Under the pieces are notes generated by a model. It did no database searches and had not been told where the DNA came from. It was given only the letters and a program-made list of their open reading frames with translations. Position numbers and translations under genes: made by a program. A stretch of 8,719 nucleotides of DNA from Methanoregula sp. (GTDB taxonomy: Archaea; Halobacteriota; Methanomicrobia; Methanomicrobiales; Methanospirillaceae): the NCBI GenBank assembly GCA_003157895.1, contig PMKW01000184.1, forward strand, positions 13,641-22,359. The letters run 5' to 3'. Shown here piece by piece: positions 6,225 to 8,719 of the stretch (within the stretch, counting starts at the first letter, position 1; every line of letters begins with the position of its first letter).

Positions 6225-6338
6225 TGGAGAAAACCTCTTTTCAAGTGATGATCTCCCCCCTTGCGCCAACCCTGTCCCCATGGGGGGCTCATGGCGCATT
6301 GCGATGCCCCGGCATGAGCTGAACGGGAAATTTCTCCA
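6225..6338. ncRNA. Candidate structured RNA in a GC-rich island
   Basis: No protein gene fits 6146-6536. Within it, an 8-bp stem, TGGAGAAA (6225-6232) / TTTCTCCA (6331-6338), encloses a GC-rich section with more perfect pairings: TGCGCCA (6262-6268) / TGGCGCA (6292-6298), and GCTCATG (6287-6293) / CATGAGC (6313-6319) with an inner GCAT-TGCG-ATGC hairpin (6296-6307). The two 7-bp pairings share bases 6292-6293, so they exclude each other. On the minus strand an AT-rich TATA-like stretch (TGATATTAATTATG, about 6414-6427) lies upstream and a T-run at about 6169-6174 lies downstream, which would give a transcript of roughly 225 bases. No SRP, RNase P or known riboswitch signature was recognised. 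Strand and reality are uncertain. Confidence 0.25.
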
Positions 6339-6433
6339 CGATAGCATACAGGTAATACGGCACAATCGCAACCGGGGGAAGCTATAGCGGAGGGGGCAGA
6401 ACCTAAAAGTGCGTCATAATTAATATCAAATGA

Positions 6434-6450
6434 TTTCTCCAGAGGAGAAA
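6434..6450. repeat. Perfect short hairpin downstream of the HNH-like gene
   Basis: TTTCTCC (6434-6440) and GGAGAAA (6444-6450) are separated by AGA. T-runs lie on the plus-strand side at 6463-6468 and 6482-6490. On the minus strand the hairpin lies about 90 bases past the stop codon of the HNH-like gene. It may take part in ending a transcript from either direction. The arms repeat the sequences of the outer stem at 6225-6338. Confidence 0.4.
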
Positions 6451-6536
6451 AACACTGAACATTTTTTATGGGATTTTGTTTATTTTTTTTGTGTGAGGCT
6501 GAAACCGTCGGATCTTTTTTTGGCCAGGAATATTTC

Positions 6537-6938
6537 TTACCCACCCAGCCGGAACGAACCGGGGGGGAAGTGGTAGAAATATTCCTCATAAACCTCGGAA
6601 GCATAGGTATCAGGAGGTGGGGAATAGGGTTTTGGGGTGTACCCGAGAATCTTACGGAGATCCTGCCGGACAAAAAAGGAGCGGCGGGAGACGATTGCAC
6701 GCTGGTCCTTCACCCGGACGGGAAGCCGGTGGATATGCTGGTGGCAGAGATGACAGACAATAAGGATACGGGTCGAGGGATCCCGTTCCATCTCCCGGTA
6801 ACAGCGCCGGGAGATCCGGTGGATCTCAAGGAACGAGAGCGCGAAGTATTCAGAGCAGAGTTCGCAGTTCCCCTCAACGGCAAGTTTGAGCTTTTTTTCC
6901 TGCACCGGTGTCAGTCCGGGATATTCGGACACCTGCAT
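6537..6938 (-). CDS. HNH-like zinc-binding protein, probably catalytically altered
   Basis: The 133-residue protein has an HNH-type zinc framework: C25-x2-C28 in CELC, then LEIHRI with His40, then C62-H-L-C65-H66-Q-H68-I-H70. In active HNH nucleases an Asn usually stands about five residues before the second Cys pair; here that place is Arg57 (in TRILIVCHLC). The fold and zinc site are therefore probably kept, while DNA cleavage is doubtful. N- and C-terminal parts are charged, and the C-terminus is Tyr/Pro-rich (YTPKPYSPPPDTY). I associate similar small proteins with Methanomicrobiales genomes; their function is not established. The ATG at 6938 lies 6 bases after the stop of a broken reading frame on the same strand, as if once in an operon with it. 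The ribosome binding site is weak (GGGATGTGAT). Confidence 0.7.
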   Translation of the reverse strand: MQVSEYPGLTPVQEKKLKLAVEGNCELCSEYFALSFLEIHRISRRCYREMERDPSTRILIVCHLCHQHIHRLPVRVKDQRAIVSRRSFFVRQDLRKILGYTPKPYSPPPDTYASEVYEEYFYHFPPGSFRLGG

Positions 6939-6944
6939 AATACA

Positions 6945-7343
6945 TCACATCCCGGTGATCCATTCATTAAAGATATGATCTCGCATCTCATAGGAAAATT
7001 TTTCGATCGTGTCCTGTACGAGAGCCGGTACCCGGCTGGAGAAGGTTGCGAGGATGAGAAGAATGCATCAGCATTCTCCGAAGATCGGTTTACACCAGCC
7101 TTCTCTTTGTCGAAGTCTGATGATCTCTCTGCTGTTGAAGATCGTTCTGAAAAATTTTCAAAATTGCACTGGAAATAAAGGTTATCTGGGCTGCATCCGT
7201 ATATTAGGTACCAGATAATATTCAGGCTCGTAAACCCATTTTTGGATTTCACGCAGTATCTGGTTCTGCCTGAATCTGTCCTTCAGCATCTGGAAGGCAT
7301 GCACCACCCCATGACCGTATCTGATTTTGTGACTTAGCAGAGA
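6945..7343 (-). pseudogene. Probable remnant of a decayed gene upstream of the HNH-like gene
   Basis: One minus-strand frame reads as credible protein throughout this stretch but is broken by TAA at 7182-7184 and by TGA at 7158-7160 and 7068-7070, ending in TGA at 6945-6947. The first part (53 codons from 7343, no ATG at its start) includes FQMLKDRFRQNQILREIQKW and VYEPEYYLVPNIRMQPR. Between stops are FFRTIFNSREIIRLRQREGW and CKPIFGEC. The last part includes ATFSSRVPALVQDTIEKFSY and EMRDHIFNEWITGM. Keeping one frame with this composition across three stops fits a gene that lost function by point mutation, with its 5' end deleted or replaced by the rpl30e promoter region. The family is not recognised. 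Alternatively, 7182-7307 alone could be a real 41-codon gene starting with GTG. Confidence 0.4.
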
Positions 7344-7359
7344 TTAACGATGAATGCCA

Positions 7360-7371
7360 TCTGATATCAGA
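7360..7371. repeat. 12-bp palindrome upstream of the rpl30e promoter
   Basis: TCTGATATCAGA is a perfect palindrome, followed by a run of As. It lies about 65 bases upstream of the TATA box of rpl30e and could be a protein-binding site. Nothing shows it is used. Confidence 0.3.
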
Positions 7372-7432
7372 AAAAAGTTCCTGGTTTTTCCCGGCCGGTT
7401 GTGTCTCTTATAGATGATAAAAGGCAAAAAAC

Positions 7433-7446
7433 CGGATATATTGTTT
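7433..7446 (+). promoter_or_regulatory. TATA box for rpl30e
   Basis: CGGATATATTGTTT, preceded by the A-rich GCAAAAAAC, is a good TATA match. Transcription would begin near 7465 and give a leader of about 60 bases, most of which is the hairpin at 7480-7507. Confidence 0.5.
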
Positions 7447-7479
7447 GGAGAAATGGGGAACAAGCGATTTCAAACAGAT

Positions 7480-7507
7480 CGTGCCGGACACCACGGAATC
7501 CGGCACG
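7480..7507 (+). promoter_or_regulatory. Leader hairpin of rpl30e
   Basis: A perfect 9-bp stem, CGTGCCGGA (7480-7488) / TCCGGCACG (7499-7507), with a 10-base loop ends just before the GAGGAGAT ribosome binding site (7513-7520). In addition, ATTTC (7467-7471) can pair with GAGAT (7516-7520, with one G-U pair), which would extend the structure over the ribosome binding site. The position suggests control of translation; its use is inferred. Confidence 0.5.
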
Positions 7508-7526
7508 TTAATGAGGAGATGTTCAT

Positions 7527-7823
7527 ATGGATTTCAATACTTCACTCTTACCAGCGTTAAAAACCGGAAGTATAGTTCTCGGCCCGGCAATGACTGAGAA
7601 ATGTATCAATGAGGGCACAGCCCGGATGATCATTGTTGCGCGTAATTGCCCGACAAGCATCAGAACAAAAATTTCCCGAAACAAGAATGCGTTCATTCAC
7701 ACCTTTGAAGGTTCCAGCCTGGCACTCGGGATCGTATGCGGAAAACTGTTTTCTGTGAGCACGCTTGCGATCATCAACCCCGGCGAATCGGCTATCCTCT
7801 CCTTTATGCGGGGCATGATCTGA
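7527..7823 (+). CDS. rpl30e: Ribosomal protein L30e (50S subunit), or a divergent copy of it
   Basis: The 98-residue protein matches L30e along its whole length. Key blocks are the Lys-Thr-Gly with Val-Leu-Gly segment (LKTGSIVLGPAMTEKCINEG), IIVARNCP (35-42, the conserved Ala-x-Asn-Cys-Pro turn), the FIHTFEGSSLALGIVCGK block, and a C-terminal strand SVSTLAIINPGES. L30e belongs to the L7Ae/L30e RNA-binding family and sits on the large ribosomal subunit. In many archaea the gene lies between the RNA polymerase genes and nusA; here it stands alone, facing the tfb gene. Some positions look unusual, for example GKLF where GKPF is common, so a second, diverged copy is possible. GAGGAGAT six bases before the ATG fixes the start. 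Confidence 0.88.
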   Translation: MDFNTSLLPALKTGSIVLGPAMTEKCINEGTARMIIVARNCPTSIRTKISRNKNAFIHTFEGSSLALGIVCGKLFSVSTLAIINPGESAILSFMRGMI

Positions 7824-7830
7824 TCGGGAT

Positions 7831-7885
7831 AACCGTAACAGTGACGGTTTACCCGCCGGTATCGCAATCGAAATAAAAAACGGGA
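7831..7885. terminator. Convergent terminator region between rpl30e and tfb
   Basis: A 6-bp stem, AACCGT (7831-7836) / ACGGTT (7844-7849), lies 7 bases after the rpl30e stop. On the minus strand a run of six Ts (7875-7880) follows the tfb stop codon within a few bases, a typical archaeal termination signal. Confidence 0.5.
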
Positions 7886-8719
7886 TTAGAGAACGATCTC
7901 GATATCCAGTTTTTCTGCCAGTTCCTTGTACCGGTTTCTTATGGTGACCTCGGTCACACCGGCAACTTCCGCAACTTCGCGCTGGGTGCGGCGCTCCCCG
8001 CCCAGGAGGGAGGCGATATAGATCGCCGCTGCCGCGACACCCGTCGGCCCCCTGCCGCTCGTCAGTTCACGCTCGGAGGCCAGCCGGAGAATCTCGATGG
8101 TCCGGCTCTGGACCTCTCCTTTGAGGGTGAGACCCGAGCAGAACCGGGGCACGTAGTCCAGCGGGGAGGTTGGCAGGAGCCTTAAGCCAAGTTCACGGGA
8201 GATGAACCGGTATGTCCTGCCGATCTCTTTTCTCGAGACACGGGAGACTTCCGCAATTTCATCGAGCGTGCGGGGCACGCTGCACTGCCGGCAGGCGGCA
8301 TAGAGCGTTGCTGCTGCAACACCTTCGATACTCCGGCCGCGGATCAGGTTCTTGTCGACTGCATCACGGTAGACCATGGCGGAGCTCTCGCGGATGTTCC
8401 TTGGCAGGCCCAGTGCGGAGGCCATGCGGTCCAGTTCCGAGAGTGCGAACGCAAGGTTCCGCTCGGTCGCGTTGCTGACACGGATCCGGCGCTGCCACTT
8501 GCGGAGACGATAGAGCTGGGCCCGGTTCTTGGAAGAGATAGACCTGCCGTACGAGTCCTTGTTGCGCCAGTCGATCATGGTGGAGAGACCCTTGTCGTGG
8601 ATCGTGAGGGTCATCGGTGCACCCGTACGGGCCCGTTTATTCCGCTGCTCGGAATCAAACGCACGCCACTCGGGACCCCGGTCAATGAACTCATCATCGA
8701 TCACAAGCCCGCAACTCTG
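7886..8719 (-). CDS. tfb: Transcription initiation factor TFB (5' end cut by the window)
   Basis: The frame is open to the right edge, giving 277 residues of a protein usually 300-340 long, so the start and most of the N-terminal zinc ribbon are outside. The visible N-terminus, [18 protein letters not shown], is the end of that ribbon (Cys-Gly-Leu-Val) and the start of the B-reader/linker, followed by [20 protein letters not shown]. Two cyclin repeats follow, the first from about [20 protein letters not shown] and the second from about [20 protein letters not shown]. The latter ends with the helix-turn-helix [20 protein letters not shown] that contacts the BRE element. TFB bridges TBP-bound promoter DNA and RNA polymerase. 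Many archaea carry several copies; whether this is the main one cannot be told here. Confidence 0.95.
   Translation of the reverse strand, partial: QSCGLVIDDEFIDRGPEWRAFDSEQRNKRARTGAPMTLTIHDKGLSTMIDWRNKDSYGRSISSKNRAQLYRLRKWQRRIRVSNATERNLAFALSELDRMASALGLPRNIRESSAMVYRDAVDKNLIRGRSIEGVAAATLYAACRQCSVPRTLDEIAEVSRVSRKEIGRTYRFISRELGLRLLPTSPLDYVPRFCSGLTLKGEVQSRTIEILRLASERELTSGRGPTGVAAAAIYIASLLGGERRTQREVAEVAGVTEVTIRNRYKELAEKLDIEIVL

Noticed and set aside
6092..6700. 202-codon frame on the minus strand
   Set aside because: It covers the terminator, the hairpin-rich gap and the 3' end of the HNH-like gene in another frame; the composition is not protein-like.
6468..7178. Long open frame of 236 codons on the plus strand
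   Set aside because: It runs antisense to the HNH-like gene, whose zinc motifs are clear, and its own sequence shows no domain or ribosome binding site.
7211..7275. Two interleaved complementary pairs (CCAGATA/TATCTGG and ATTCAGGC/GCCTGAAT) in pseudoknot order
   Set aside because: They fall inside the protein-like frame 7182-7343 and no other sign of an RNA is present, so coincidence in coding sequence is more likely.
1..8719. CRISPR array, tRNA, rRNA, transposase or defence gene cluster
   Set aside because: No regularly spaced repeats, no tRNA or rRNA signatures and no such proteins were seen on either strand.

Overview
The window looks like chromosomal DNA of a methanogenic euryarchaeon, most likely of the order Methanomicrobiales (Methanoregula-like). 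This rests on an archaeal TFB gene, a ribosomal protein L30e gene, a surface protein built of PEGA-type beta repeats, archaeal TATA-type promoters and a small HNH-like zinc protein of a kind I associate with this order. No transposase, integrase, CRISPR array, tRNA or rRNA was found. The genus is inference.

Layout, left to right. Position 254 down to the left edge (minus): start of a lipoprotein solute-binding protein of family 3. 550-1533 (plus): secreted, C-terminally anchored protein with three PEGA-like repeats, each carrying a C-x5-C motif. 1619-1843 (minus): KTSC-domain protein. 1844-2227: intergenic, with promoters. 2228-2947 (minus): DUF1003 membrane protein with an added Cys-rich N-terminus. 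3076-3912 (minus): LigB/DODA-type extradiol dioxygenase. 3913-4129: divergent promoter region with a nested inverted repeat. 4130-5557 (plus): 14-TM-type drug/H+ antiporter (MFS, DHA2). 5729-6145 (plus): small unrecognised protein with a basic N-terminus and a clear terminator after it. 6146-6536: no gene, but a GC-rich island with several perfect inverted repeats, possibly a structured RNA. 6537-6938 (minus): HNH-like zinc protein. 6945-7343 (minus): protein-like reading frame broken by three stops, a probable gene remnant. 7527-7823 (plus): rpl30e with a strong hairpin just before its ribosome binding site. 7886 to the right edge (minus): tfb, lacking its first codons.

The genes do not form one pathway. 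They are mostly single transcription units in alternating orientation: membrane and surface functions on the left (solute uptake, surface protein, DUF1003, efflux) and information-processing genes on the right (L30e, TFB). The dioxygenase and MFS pump are divergent and share a control region, so joint regulation is possible but unproven.

The points most worth checking are the decayed gene at 6945-7343, the possible structured RNA at 6225-6338, the hairpin leader of rpl30e (L30e-family proteins bind RNA, so self-regulation is conceivable), and the nested stem-loop ahead of the dioxygenase gene. I see no convincing novel multi-gene system.
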